From positions 124,001 to 188,000 of the forward strand of contig JAITGA010000016.1 in the NCBI GenBank assembly GCA_031280955.1: a stretch of DNA of 64,000 nt, read 5' to 3'. Positions 7,878 to 15,875 of the stretch are shown piece after piece; the stretch's first letter is position 1, and each line of letters opens with the position of its first letter. Both the position numbers and the translations under genes were made by a program. The DNA comes from Lachnospiraceae bacterium. GTDB taxonomy: Bacteria > Bacillota > Clostridia > Lachnospirales > Lachnospiraceae. Under the pieces are notes generated by a model, which had not been told where the DNA came from, did not search any database, and worked only from the letters and a program-made list of their open reading frames with translations.

Positions 7878-10168
7878 TGCCGATGTCTGAACCAATACGT
7901 ATCTTACATGTATTTTCATCGGTCAATCGTGGTGGCGCAGAAAGCCGCACCCTTGATTTATATCGCCATATTGACCGTCAAAAGGTACAGTTTGATTTTT
8001 TGGTAAACACCAATCCACCCGGTGACTTCGCTACCGAGATAGAGGAAATGGGAGGGCGGATTTTCTTTGTTCCCCGCTTCACAATGATAAATTATTTCTC
8101 GTATCGCCGCGCCGTGACAGCTTTTTTTGGTGAAAACCATGATTTTCATGTTGTCCAGGGACATCTTACCAGTTCGGCGGCGATTTATCTGCTAATTGCC
8201 AAGAAAGCGGGAGTGCCTGTTACTATCGCCCACGCACGAAACACAAATGCTGAACCAGGGATAAAACGGCTTTTAACCCATATTATGCAAAGGAAGCTTT
8301 ATCGAAAAGCGGATTTGCTCTTTACCTGCTCACAGCTCGCAGGAGAGGCTTTTTTTGGAAGAAAAGCAGTTGCGGCAGGTCTGGTGACTCTCATACCCAA
8401 TGCGATTGAGAGCAGGAACTTTGATTTTTGTGATGACAAGAGAAAATTACTGCGAAGAGAACTTGAGCTCGAAGGGAAGTTTGTTATCGGGCATGTTGGC
8501 AGTTTTACATACGCTAAGAATCATGGGTATTTGCTCAAGATATTCAATGAGATTCAAAAAGAAGTCGCTGATGCCTGCCTACTTTTGGTTGGTGGCGGCG
8601 GCGGACGACAGCAAATAGAGCAGCTTGCCGAGGATATGGAGCTTACCGCCAAAATAATTTGGGCGGGTAAAGTGAGCAATCCCGAGGATTATTATCAGGC
8701 TTTTGATTATTTCGTATTTCCGTCTTATTATGAGGGGCTGCCGGGAGTAGTCTTAGAGGCACAAGCAGCAGGGCTTCATTGCTTGATTTCTGATACTATC
8801 ACACAGGAAGTAGCAGTAACTGATTTGATTACTTTCATGAGCATCAAAGAAAACCCGGCGAAATGGGCGCGGATGATAATTGATTCCCGTAATTATACTC
8901 GTCTTGGCAGAGTACAGACATTAGTAGAAGCAGGTTATGATGCTTACCATCAAGCCAAAAAGATGGAAGAAATTTATTTATCACAACCACAAAAGCAGGT
9001 CATGTTGATTGTGCCCAATCTCACTCAGGGAGGCTTTGAACATACTTGCGTGAAGACTGCCAGACTTCTTAGCCCTATTTATAAGGTAGTGATAGTGGTA
9101 TTTTCTGCCGATGAGATAGCATATGATGTGAGCGGGCTCGATGTTGTCAATATTCGCTGCGGGGTTAAGAAAAGTCCGGCTGCCAAAATGCTCAATGTGT
9201 TCATTCGTGTCCGAAAGGTGCGAAAACTAAAGCGGCTTCATCAAACGGATATAGCATATAGTTTTGGAATTACAGCGAATATCGTCAATGCTCTTTCTAA
9301 AATTGGACAAGCTAAGACATGGCTTTCCCTGCGTCATTTTGATGATGTTGGCAGGAAACGTTTCATTCGTCTTTTTTTGAACAGAGCTGACCGTATTATT
9401 AGCTGCTCACAGGAAATTGAGGTGGCGATGCATAAAGAATATGGTTATGACAAAGCTGTCACTTTATACAATCCTTATGATATTGCGGGGATGTGTGAGT
9501 TGGCAAAGAGTGATGTCGCCGATTTACCGTGGAGCGATGAAGCAGAGTATTTGGTAGCGATGGGACGAGAGGATGATTATAAAGGGTTTTGGCATACTAT
9601 CAAAATACTTTATTTAGTAAAACAAAAATTGCCGCAAAAGAAGCTACGCTTGTTAATTATAGGAAAAGGTGAGTTTAGCGAGTACAAAGAACTGGCATAT
9701 GATCTAGGTGTATCTGAGCATGTTTACTTTACGGGCGGACAAAGAAATCCGTTTATTTATCTGAAGAAAGGAGCTATATTTTTGCTCACCTCGACAGCAG
9801 AGGGTTTCCCGAATGCCCTAGTGGAGGCGATGGCAATGGGGTTGGCAGTCATTAGCTCCGATTGCCCAACAGGACCGGCGGAGATATTACTAAAAGATAC
9901 ACCGCCACGACATGAACGCAAGGAAGTTTATCAGCAGGAGGCGGTTATATGGGGTGACTATGGGATACTCGTGCCGGAAATGGGAACAGAAAGGAAATTC
10001 GCTCCGGATTATACCATTGAAGAAGAACGAACTACCGATATTGTAGTGACACTTTTGTCAGAACCGGCAACCTTGTCGCAATATCAAAAAGCAGCCAGCC
10101 AACGTGCCGCTGATTTCACTACCGAAAAATATGTATCAAAAATGATGAATTGGATAGAGAATGAATGA
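7877..10168 (+). CDS. Fused double GT4 glycosyltransferase
   Basis: Two complete GT-B glycosyltransferases sit in one 763-residue chain. The first (about residues 1-365) starts with IRILHVFSSVNRGGAESR and has the E-x7-E motif in YYEGLPGVVLEAQAAG. The second begins near residue 373 with QVMLIVPNLTQGGFEHTC and has TAEGFPNALVEAMAMG. Single GT4 enzymes are usually 350-400 residues, so this is a true tandem fusion that could add two sugars in succession. Second-domain features such as FSPNGG-like turns are less standard. GGAGG lies 7 bases before the ATG, which overlaps the upstream TAA. Donors are unknown. A 58-base gap with a promoter-like site follows. Confidence 0.87.
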   Translation: MPMSEPIRILHVFSSVNRGGAESRTLDLYRHIDRQKVQFDFLVNTNPPGDFATEIEEMGGRIFFVPRFTMINYFSYRRAVTAFFGENHDFHVVQGHLTSSAAIYLLIAKKAGVPVTIAHARNTNAEPGIKRLLTHIMQRKLYRKADLLFTCSQLAGEAFFGRKAVAAGLVTLIPNAIESRNFDFCDDKRKLLRRELELEGKFVIGHVGSFTYAKNHGYLLKIFNEIQKEVADACLLLVGGGGGRQQIEQLAEDMELTAKIIWAGKVSNPEDYYQAFDYFVFPSYYEGLPGVVLEAQAAGLHCLISDTITQEVAVTDLITFMSIKENPAKWARMIIDSRNYTRLGRVQTLVEAGYDAYHQAKKMEEIYLSQPQKQVMLIVPNLTQGGFEHTCVKTARLLSPIYKVVIVVFSADEIAYDVSGLDVVNIRCGVKKSPAAKMLNVFIRVRKVRKLKRLHQTDIAYSFGITANIVNALSKIGQAKTWLSLRHFDDVGRKRFIRLFLNRADRIISCSQEIEVAMHKEYGYDKAVTLYNPYDIAGMCELAKSDVADLPWSDEAEYLVAMGREDDYKGFWHTIKILYLVKQKLPQKKLRLLIIGKGEFSEYKELAYDLGVSEHVYFTGGQRNPFIYLKKGAIFLLTSTAEGFPNALVEAMAMGLAVISSDCPTGPAEILLKDTPPRHERKEVYQQEAVIWGDYGILVPEMGTERKFAPDYTIEEERTTDIVVTLLSEPATLSQYQKAASQRAADFTTEKYVSKMMNWIENE

Positions 10169-10174
10169 TAATAG

Positions 10175-10183
10175 TGTTATAAT
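10175..10183 (+). promoter_or_regulatory. Extended -10 promoter candidate upstream of the first amidotransferase gene
   Basis: The sequence TG-T-TATAAT is a perfect extended -10 element in the 58-base gap between the double GT4 gene and the gene at 10227. No convincing -35 lies 17 bases upstream, as is common for extended -10 promoters. The start codon is 43 bases downstream with its own Shine-Dalgarno (TGAGGA). This would allow transcription to restart inside the locus. Confidence 0.5.
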
Positions 10184-10226
10184 GCGAGTAAGTCCGAGTT
10201 CACAGCTCTATCAGTGAGGAAACACC

Positions 10227-11993
10227 ATGATTTCTTTTGGCGGATATATAGACCGAAGCCAGAGTAGCTTAGATAATGACAAACAGGAAAACACGGTTTT
10301 TTGCTCTCCTGATAATCATGTATTGATGATTTGGCAGGGATACATATATAACAGACAAGAACTCAAAGAGAGCCTGACAGGATATCCATTAACATCTGAC
10401 AATGATGGCGAGGTTATCATTGCCGCATACCAAAAGTGGGGAGAAACTTTCGTTCGTAGCCTAAGTGGTAGTTTTGTGATTGCTTTACACGACAAAAAAG
10501 AAAAAAGGTTCTATCTATTTCGTGATCATATGGGGTATGAACCGCTTTACTATCAACTTGAAAACGAAACACTATATTTTTCCTCATCGCTTAAATTGTT
10601 GATGGCACGTCCGGGCTTTAATCTGGTAATTAGTAAAGAAATATTAACTCGTTATCTCTTTCATCATTACATCTGCCATCCGGATAGTATTTTGGAGGGT
10701 GTGTTCAAGCTTACGCCGGGAGAGCTGCTTTGCTTTCGCCTAAACCAAACTCCGGTAATGATAGAAACCCGCAAGTATTGGGATATCGCTCAACTCTATC
10801 ATGAGATGCAAAGTAGTCCGGTAAATGACTATCAAACAGCACGTGATGAACTTGAAGTTAAACTATTACGGGCAGTTTCCGCCCGAATTAAAAGAAATCC
10901 TTCATGGGGGACATTTCTTAGTGGTGGATATGATTCTTCGTTGGTAACGGCGATGGCAGCAGCGATATCGGAGAAACCGGTCAAGACATTTTCCTTGGGA
11001 TTTATGGAAAAAGAGTTCGATGAAAGTAGGTATGCTAAAATGATTGCTTCACATCTGGGATGTGAACACCATGAGGTTTACATGACAGAAAGTGACATGC
11101 TTTCATTGGTAGACAAGATAGTTGATTTTTATGATGAACCATTTGCAGATCAATCACAGATACCAATGATGAAAATATCTGAGATTACAGGCAAAAATGT
11201 CAACTTTGCCCTCTCCGGCGATGGTGGCGACGAGCTTTTTTGTGGATATAATATGTATGATTTGGTACGAACGGCACAGAAACTTGATATGTATGGGGAG
11301 GTTCTTCACCGCTTTCTTCATTTACCTTTTATTCGTCGCATGGAACTAGAAAGACGTTTGCCTTTTCGCGTTCACGCTATTACTGTAAATCGTAATCCGG
11401 AAACTAAAACTCAGTATGGTGGTAGCTACGCCGAGGTGGCGAAAAATATGGTTAGTGATAGTATACCATCAGACATCATGTATCACTATGAAAGCCGTTA
11501 TCAAGAGTCCAACTGGCAAATCAGGCGGATGCTTCTTGATATTGACACTTACCTGCCTGCCGACATTCTTATGAAGGTATATGGAGCAACACGAGGTTAT
11601 TCGCTGATAGCTGACAGTCCGATTCTCGATACAGCAGTTGTAGAGTATTCTTTTCGCATAGCTCATGATTTCAAATACCACAAAGGAGAAAGAAAGCGAA
11701 TCTTTAAAGATATCACTCATGACTATATTCCGCATGAACTGCTGGAGCGTCCCAAGGTTGGATTTGCTGCGCCGATAGACAAATGGTTACGAGGTCCGCT
11801 GCGCAATCAAGTGATAGACTTGGCAAACAAAGACTTCCTACGTAATCAAGGAGTTTTTAACGCTGATTATACTGCGGCTATGATCGAGAAATATCTAATC
11901 GAAGGCGATGCCGGACCGGCAACAGGAGCGAACTATTCCCATATTGTTTGGGCATTTTTGGTTTTCCAGAAATGGTATTTAAAGTACTGTTGA
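10227..11993 (+). CDS. Asparagine synthetase B-like amidotransferase without glutaminase cysteine
   Basis: This 588-residue protein has the two-domain AsnB layout: an Ntn-type N-terminal half (about 1-190) and an ATP-pyrophosphatase half. The synthetase half is well preserved: TFLSGGYDSSLV at 229-240 is the PP-loop, and ALSGDGGDELFCGY at 328-341 is the second nucleotide/acceptor region. The catalytic N-terminal cysteine (Met-Cys-Gly) is missing; the chain starts MISFGGYIDR, so glutamine hydrolysis should be lost and ammonia must come from elsewhere. In polysaccharide loci, AsnB-like proteins such as WbpS are thought to turn a sugar uronic acid into its amide, which fits the uronate dehydrogenase at 6561. 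The start has TGAGGA upstream. True asparagine synthesis is less likely from context. Confidence 0.82.
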   Translation: MISFGGYIDRSQSSLDNDKQENTVFCSPDNHVLMIWQGYIYNRQELKESLTGYPLTSDNDGEVIIAAYQKWGETFVRSLSGSFVIALHDKKEKRFYLFRDHMGYEPLYYQLENETLYFSSSLKLLMARPGFNLVISKEILTRYLFHHYICHPDSILEGVFKLTPGELLCFRLNQTPVMIETRKYWDIAQLYHEMQSSPVNDYQTARDELEVKLLRAVSARIKRNPSWGTFLSGGYDSSLVTAMAAAISEKPVKTFSLGFMEKEFDESRYAKMIASHLGCEHHEVYMTESDMLSLVDKIVDFYDEPFADQSQIPMMKISEITGKNVNFALSGDGGDELFCGYNMYDLVRTAQKLDMYGEVLHRFLHLPFIRRMELERRLPFRVHAITVNRNPETKTQYGGSYAEVAKNMVSDSIPSDIMYHYESRYQESNWQIRRMLLDIDTYLPADILMKVYGATRGYSLIADSPILDTAVVEYSFRIAHDFKYHKGERKRIFKDITHDYIPHELLERPKVGFAAPIDKWLRGPLRNQVIDLANKDFLRNQGVFNADYTAAMIEKYLIEGDAGPATGANYSHIVWAFLVFQKWYLKYC

Positions 11994-12007
11994 ACTATCG
12001 GCAATGA

Positions 12008-12016
12008 TGATATAAT
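12008..12016 (+). promoter_or_regulatory. Extended -10 promoter candidate, possibly giving a leaderless mRNA
   Basis: TG-A-TATAAT ends six bases before the ATG at 12023, so transcription would be expected to start at or next to the A of the start codon. No Shine-Dalgarno precedes that ATG. TTGAAC at 11990 is a weak -35 with a short 15-base spacer. Confidence 0.5.
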
Positions 12017-12022
12017 TGAAAT

Positions 12023-13120
12023 ATGGAAAGAGTCAACATAGCCCTTTACTTACACTCTCTGCAAAAACACGGTACTCAACGGGTTGCTGTCAATTTGTGT
12101 ACTCATTTAATTGATCGCGGTTATAAAGTCACACTTGTCACTCAATACCAACTAAGCAATGAGTTTGATACTCCTCAAGGAGTAAAAAGGATTATATCTG
12201 ATATTGACGATGAGGAGATAAGCAACAGCCGTGTGCGGAATTTTCGCCGCCGTTTCATGAAACTGCGCCGCATCTGGCAGACGGAAAAGCCCGATGTTAT
12301 TTTGTCATTTATCGGGTTCAATAATATCATGGCAATACTCACCAGCCGTTTTTTGTCAACAAAGGTGATAGTGGCGATGCGCTGTGACCCTGACACAGAA
12401 TTACCCAATTGGCGGATGCGGTTTGCGGCTCGTTTTTTATACCGCTTTGCAGATAGAGTGTTGCTTCAAGTTGATGCAAATCGAGATTTCTTTCCGGCGG
12501 CAGTTGCCCGTAAGGCAGTTGTGGTTAAAAATCCTATCAACTTGCGCTTTTTCCGTCCCTGTTATAAGGGGGAGAGAGAGAAGACCATTGTTTCTGCCAC
12601 TCGTCTTCATGAAAGTAAAAACCATCAGCTCCTAATCCGGGCATTTGCACATATTACGGCAAACCATCCGGATTATCAACTCATCATTTATGGCGAGGGT
12701 GAAGAACGCGACAACCTAAAAGTCCTGATTGCAAAGCTGAAATTAGATGAGCGGGTAAAACTTGCAGGACATGTAGATAACCTAGAGGAAGTCATATATC
12801 GAGCGGGGATATATGTTCTTTGTTCCAACAGCGAAGGTATGCCGAACACCTTAGTCGAGGCAATGTTGCTGGGGCTTGCCTGTGTTACTACTGATTGCCC
12901 CGGTGCAGGGCAGTCAGAAATAATCAATCATGGGGTAAACGGATTATTGATACCCAGAAATGATATCGACAAATTAGTTGAAAGCCTGGAGTATCTCATC
13001 ACGCAACCGGAAGCAGCAGAACGAATAGGGCACGCGGCTCATCTTTTGCAAAATTCCTATAATCCACTGATAGTGTATGGCGAGTGGGAGCGACAAATAC
13101 TGGAAACGAAAGGATTGTAA
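12023..13120 (+). CDS. GT4 family glycosyltransferase
   Basis: This 365-residue GT-B enzyme begins with the glycine-poor acceptor-domain strand VNIALYLHSLQKHGTQRVAV and has a PDVILSFIGFNN segment. The donor domain carries IVSATRLHESKNHQLLIRAF, IYGEGEERDNL and the E-x7-E motif in NSEGMPNTLVEAMLLG. It resembles GalNAc-transferring enzymes of the PglJ/PglH/EpsF group only in general layout. The ATG at 12023 has no visible Shine-Dalgarno and follows a TATAAT by six bases, so it may be read from a leaderless transcript. It ends 47 bases before the convergent gene at 13168-14565, with no clear terminator in the gap. Confidence 0.87.
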   Translation: MERVNIALYLHSLQKHGTQRVAVNLCTHLIDRGYKVTLVTQYQLSNEFDTPQGVKRIISDIDDEEISNSRVRNFRRRFMKLRRIWQTEKPDVILSFIGFNNIMAILTSRFLSTKVIVAMRCDPDTELPNWRMRFAARFLYRFADRVLLQVDANRDFFPAAVARKAVVVKNPINLRFFRPCYKGEREKTIVSATRLHESKNHQLLIRAFAHITANHPDYQLIIYGEGEERDNLKVLIAKLKLDERVKLAGHVDNLEEVIYRAGIYVLCSNSEGMPNTLVEAMLLGLACVTTDCPGAGQSEIINHGVNGLLIPRNDIDKLVESLEYLITQPEAAERIGHAAHLLQNSYNPLIVYGEWERQILETKGL

Positions 13121-13167
13121 ACTATTTTTCTACCAAAAAACCCCAAAAAACAAGCAATAATAGTTAC

Positions 13168-14565
13168 TCAATCATATCCTTCAAGCAAGAGAGCGTCATA
13201 ATCTTCCCTTGGTATTGCCCTTACCTTTACCCCATAGAATTGCTCATAAAACCAATTTATCCAGTATTCATCATCATCAATCATATCATGATGATGGGCA
13301 TGGCTGTAGCGAGTGGCAAACTGCGGTCGCAGTTGCGGTACAATTGCGATGTCCAGATTATTTTCTTTTGCTTCTTTGATAATCGCAACTCGTTCATTTT
13401 CTTCACGCTCTATCCGTGCCAGATTGACGAGGTTGCTTGAATAATCAAAGAACAACCAGATTCCCAGAATGGCGAAAACGCTATATGCCAGTGCTCTTGC
13501 CATACTCTCCTCTTTTATGTTGCCAAATACAAGCACGAGGGAACGCAAGCAAGCAATTACAAGAAAAACACCGCCGCCGAAGTATGCTCGCGGCATTGTT
13601 GGTGCAATCAATGCTAAGGCGAAGCAAGTAGCGATCCCGGCAATGAAAAATGGAAATACGCTACGACAAGCTTCACTCAGCTTTTTTTGACGTACTATCA
13701 AGAATATTGTTAAAACAGCAAAAACAATTAAAAGTTCAAAGAACAGTTCGTGCATTGTCATTAAACAATAATATATACGATAGAAGAAGCGGGTGACACC
13801 GGTATATCCTTCTTTTGCAGACATATCTTCCAGGCGAAATGCGGCGGTTGTATAAAACATCATCATTAATACCATTAGGATGAAGCCAATCATTGTGCTA
13901 AGCGGTGCAATAATCATGGGGAGACTCCAAACCTTTTGTTTGGCGGCGATGTTTTTTATCATCTGAAGCAAGACAAAAATAACTATTAGTAAAATTAGCC
14001 CGCCTGAGGTGTTTTCATTGCACCAACCGGCGGCGATTCCCATGATGGCAAAAATCACATATATAAGTGGATTTCGTCGCGGTTGCTCTTCAGCAAGTAG
14101 GCGGCGGGCAAGAGAGGTAAAACCAAGTATAATGGTCATTAACCACATATAATTAGCTGCGCCGGAAAGCCATAGTATTGTATCGCCAAAGGCAACTGCG
14201 TATCGCCAGAAGAAGAAGAGAGTTAATAAGAAAAAGAATGAATTTTGCTTTTTGTTAAGTCCCAAAGTGACATTGTCGTATATTAAGAAAACCAACAATA
14301 CAAAAACCAAACTGTTGATGATATTGAATACCGCTTTCGGAATGCTAACAAATATAGCGACAAATAAGTGACCGAAAATTCGTGGATTGTTTATATTTTC
14401 ATTATAAACAAAACTGACGAAATCGTGAAAGGACTTAACGTCCCTCATGTGGACAAGCACGTGTATATCATCTGACAAATATGGGGTAAAATAGATATAG
14501 AAAAAAATCATCACAAAAGCAAGAACAAGCGATGCTCCAAAGCATATTTTTGACATTGATTTCAA
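13168..14565 (-). CDS. DUF6056-like multi-spanning membrane protein, possible GT-C glycosyltransferase
   Basis: This 465-residue hydrophobic protein has about ten membrane segments. The first helix (about residues 8-28) is followed at once by YLSDDIHVLV, with an Asp-Asp pair at 32-33. The same Asp-Asp after helix 1 is seen in the three other DUF6056-like proteins of this window and resembles the acidic first-loop motif of GT-C glycosyltransferases that use polyprenyl-phosphate sugars. The start is TTG at 14565 with GGAGG six bases upstream, overlapping the end of the ATP-grasp gene region; an ATG nine bases further in is worse placed. It is on the opposite strand to its surroundings, in a two-gene unit. 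The enzymatic role is inference. Confidence 0.65.
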   Translation of the reverse strand: MKSMSKICFGASLVLAFVMIFFYIYFTPYLSDDIHVLVHMRDVKSFHDFVSFVYNENINNPRIFGHLFVAIFVSIPKAVFNIINSLVFVLLVFLIYDNVTLGLNKKQNSFFFLLTLFFFWRYAVAFGDTILWLSGAANYMWLMTIILGFTSLARRLLAEEQPRRNPLIYVIFAIMGIAAGWCNENTSGGLILLIVIFVLLQMIKNIAAKQKVWSLPMIIAPLSTMIGFILMVLMMMFYTTAAFRLEDMSAKEGYTGVTRFFYRIYYCLMTMHELFFELLIVFAVLTIFLIVRQKKLSEACRSVFPFFIAGIATCFALALIAPTMPRAYFGGGVFLVIACLRSLVLVFGNIKEESMARALAYSVFAILGIWLFFDYSSNLVNLARIEREENERVAIIKEAKENNLDIAIVPQLRPQFATRYSHAHHHDMIDDDEYWINWFYEQFYGVKVRAIPREDYDALLLEGYD

Positions 14566-14566
14566 T

Positions 14567-15610
14567 TCATTCCTCCGTTATCTGCAAACGTTCCCAACCA
14601 AGGTCGGCAAAGCAAGGACCTTGAAGGGCTTCGTGGAATTTGATATCATTGTGCTCTCCATTCCACTCCATTATCTTAATCTCGTCTTTGTCGTCAACGA
14701 CAACATCCCAACCAATAGAGCGGCAGAAAGGGTATTTTTTATGTAAAGATTCAACAAGGGCGAAGCAATCATCAATTCGGGGAACAGTCAATCCGTCAAA
14801 CATGACACCGGTGTCAGGGTGATTTGCGAAAACAGAGGAAAAATCGGGAAGACAACCCTTTTCGTGAAGTGCGCCTGTAGTCATATCAATAGGAATGATA
14901 ACATTTGCCGCCCATGTGACATGGGTGTCATTTTTTCTGCCTAAGCGTAAGTATGCGGCTCGGGCAGATGTTTTCCCATCATCATTTACAACACTGGTTA
15001 TTCTAAGTGTTGCCACCGAGTCAGAAATTAATTCAGCGAAGAAAGGGTGCTGGTTTATATAGCTTTGAAATGTGCCGTTTCCAATCCTTTTCATCTGTGC
15101 TACAGAAAAGTTATTTTGGCTTAGAAAGAAGATACCCCTACCTTGTTCCGACTTGTCTAATTTGAAGACTATGGTTTCCCGTTCGATAAATAGATATTCT
15201 TTCACATTACATTCCGGTAAGACCTGCCATGTAGCAGTATAGAACAGTCCATTGACAAAGTAAGCGATATCAGGAATGTTTTCGGCAGAAAAAATCTTTC
15301 GTGATAATGATTTCGCTCCCGATACTTGTCCATAAAGACCATTTATACGGGGTACAACAAGTCGTCCATAAAAATTATCGGGAATCCACCCGCTCTTAAA
15401 GCTTCCTGCTACTGCACTGTAAACCATCAACCAAGGGGCATAACCCGACCACCCCAACACTTCATGCGCATAGTCATGGGCTTCCTTTTGGTGTAGCGGA
15501 TTCATCTTGCCATGCTGTGACTCGATAACACGTAAGGCAGACTGTGCTTCTACTTTATGAGCGTGATGATAATCATACCATCTTTTTTTTTGCAAGAAAT
15601 GCCTTACCAT
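14567..15610 (-). CDS. Sugar-transfer-associated ATP-grasp family protein
   Basis: This 347-residue protein has an ATP-grasp layout like the family found in capsule loci. An N-terminal helical part is followed by LFIERETIVFKLDKSEQGRGIFFLS (lysine of the nucleotide fold). Then come SVATLRITSVVNDDGKTSARAAYLRLGR, the NVIIPIDMTTGALHEKGC segment, and the metal-site strand GWDVVVDDKDEIKIMEWNGEHN ending in the Glu/Asn pair. Such enzymes form amide or ester bonds by acyl phosphate chemistry; in this setting an amino acid or similar group could be attached to a glycan. The ATG at 15610 is preceded by GGGGGAG, which lies inside the terminal repeat of an inverted-repeat element. It is the first gene of a two-gene minus-strand unit. 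Confidence 0.72.
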   Translation of the reverse strand: MVRHFLQKKRWYDYHHAHKVEAQSALRVIESQHGKMNPLHQKEAHDYAHEVLGWSGYAPWLMVYSAVAGSFKSGWIPDNFYGRLVVPRINGLYGQVSGAKSLSRKIFSAENIPDIAYFVNGLFYTATWQVLPECNVKEYLFIERETIVFKLDKSEQGRGIFFLSQNNFSVAQMKRIGNGTFQSYINQHPFFAELISDSVATLRITSVVNDDGKTSARAAYLRLGRKNDTHVTWAANVIIPIDMTTGALHEKGCLPDFSSVFANHPDTGVMFDGLTVPRIDDCFALVESLHKKYPFCRSIGWDVVVDDKDEIKIMEWNGEHNDIKFHEALQGPCFADLGWERLQITEE

Positions 15611-15614
15611 CTAT

Positions 15615-15791
15615 TATTGCTCCCCCAACTAAACTTTGCCAAGTATTTACGATAATTTTAGCGTATAGCTTCGTCAGCTCCTCTTAATGTGCCTAGAGGC
15701 CGTGCCTTAAGGCACTAGTCATCGTCGTTTCCTTGCTCTACACAAAAATTCTTCGCAAATCTTTTGGCAAAGTCTAATTGGTGGAGCAATA
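15615..15791. mobile_element. Small inverted-repeat element (MITE-like), copy 1
   Basis: Terminal inverted repeats of 27 bases occupy 15615-15641 and 15765-15791; by eye 24 of 27 positions match after reverse complementing. Both ends read TATTGCTCC inward and GGAGCAATA outward, so the outer TA could be a duplicated target dinucleotide. The inner 120 bases hold no long open frame but contain the 14-base palindrome GTGCCTTAAGGCAC at 15702-15715. The element lies between divergent genes. Its left end supplies the GGGGGAG that acts as ribosome-binding site for the ATP-grasp gene. A shorter relative lies at 52644-52716. Confidence 0.6.
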
Positions 15792-15840
15792 CCCCCGATA
15801 ATGATAAGTATAATTTGTTTCATGAGGTAAAGCAAGTGAC

Positions 15841-15869
15841 TTGATTAAGATAGTACATTATAGTATTCT
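15841..15869 (+). promoter_or_regulatory. Weak promoter candidate close to the CapK-like start
   Basis: TTGATT and TATTCT are separated by 17 bases, and the -10 ends six bases before the ATG at 15876, with no Shine-Dalgarno between. If used, the mRNA would be leaderless. The match is only four of six at each box. A TATAAT at 15809-15814 without a good -35 is an alternative. Confidence 0.3.
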
Positions 15870-15875
15870 GATGAC

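Noticed and set aside
13121-13167. Search for a terminator between the convergent genes at 13.1 kb
   Set aside because: Runs of A and T are present, but I found no stem of useful length.
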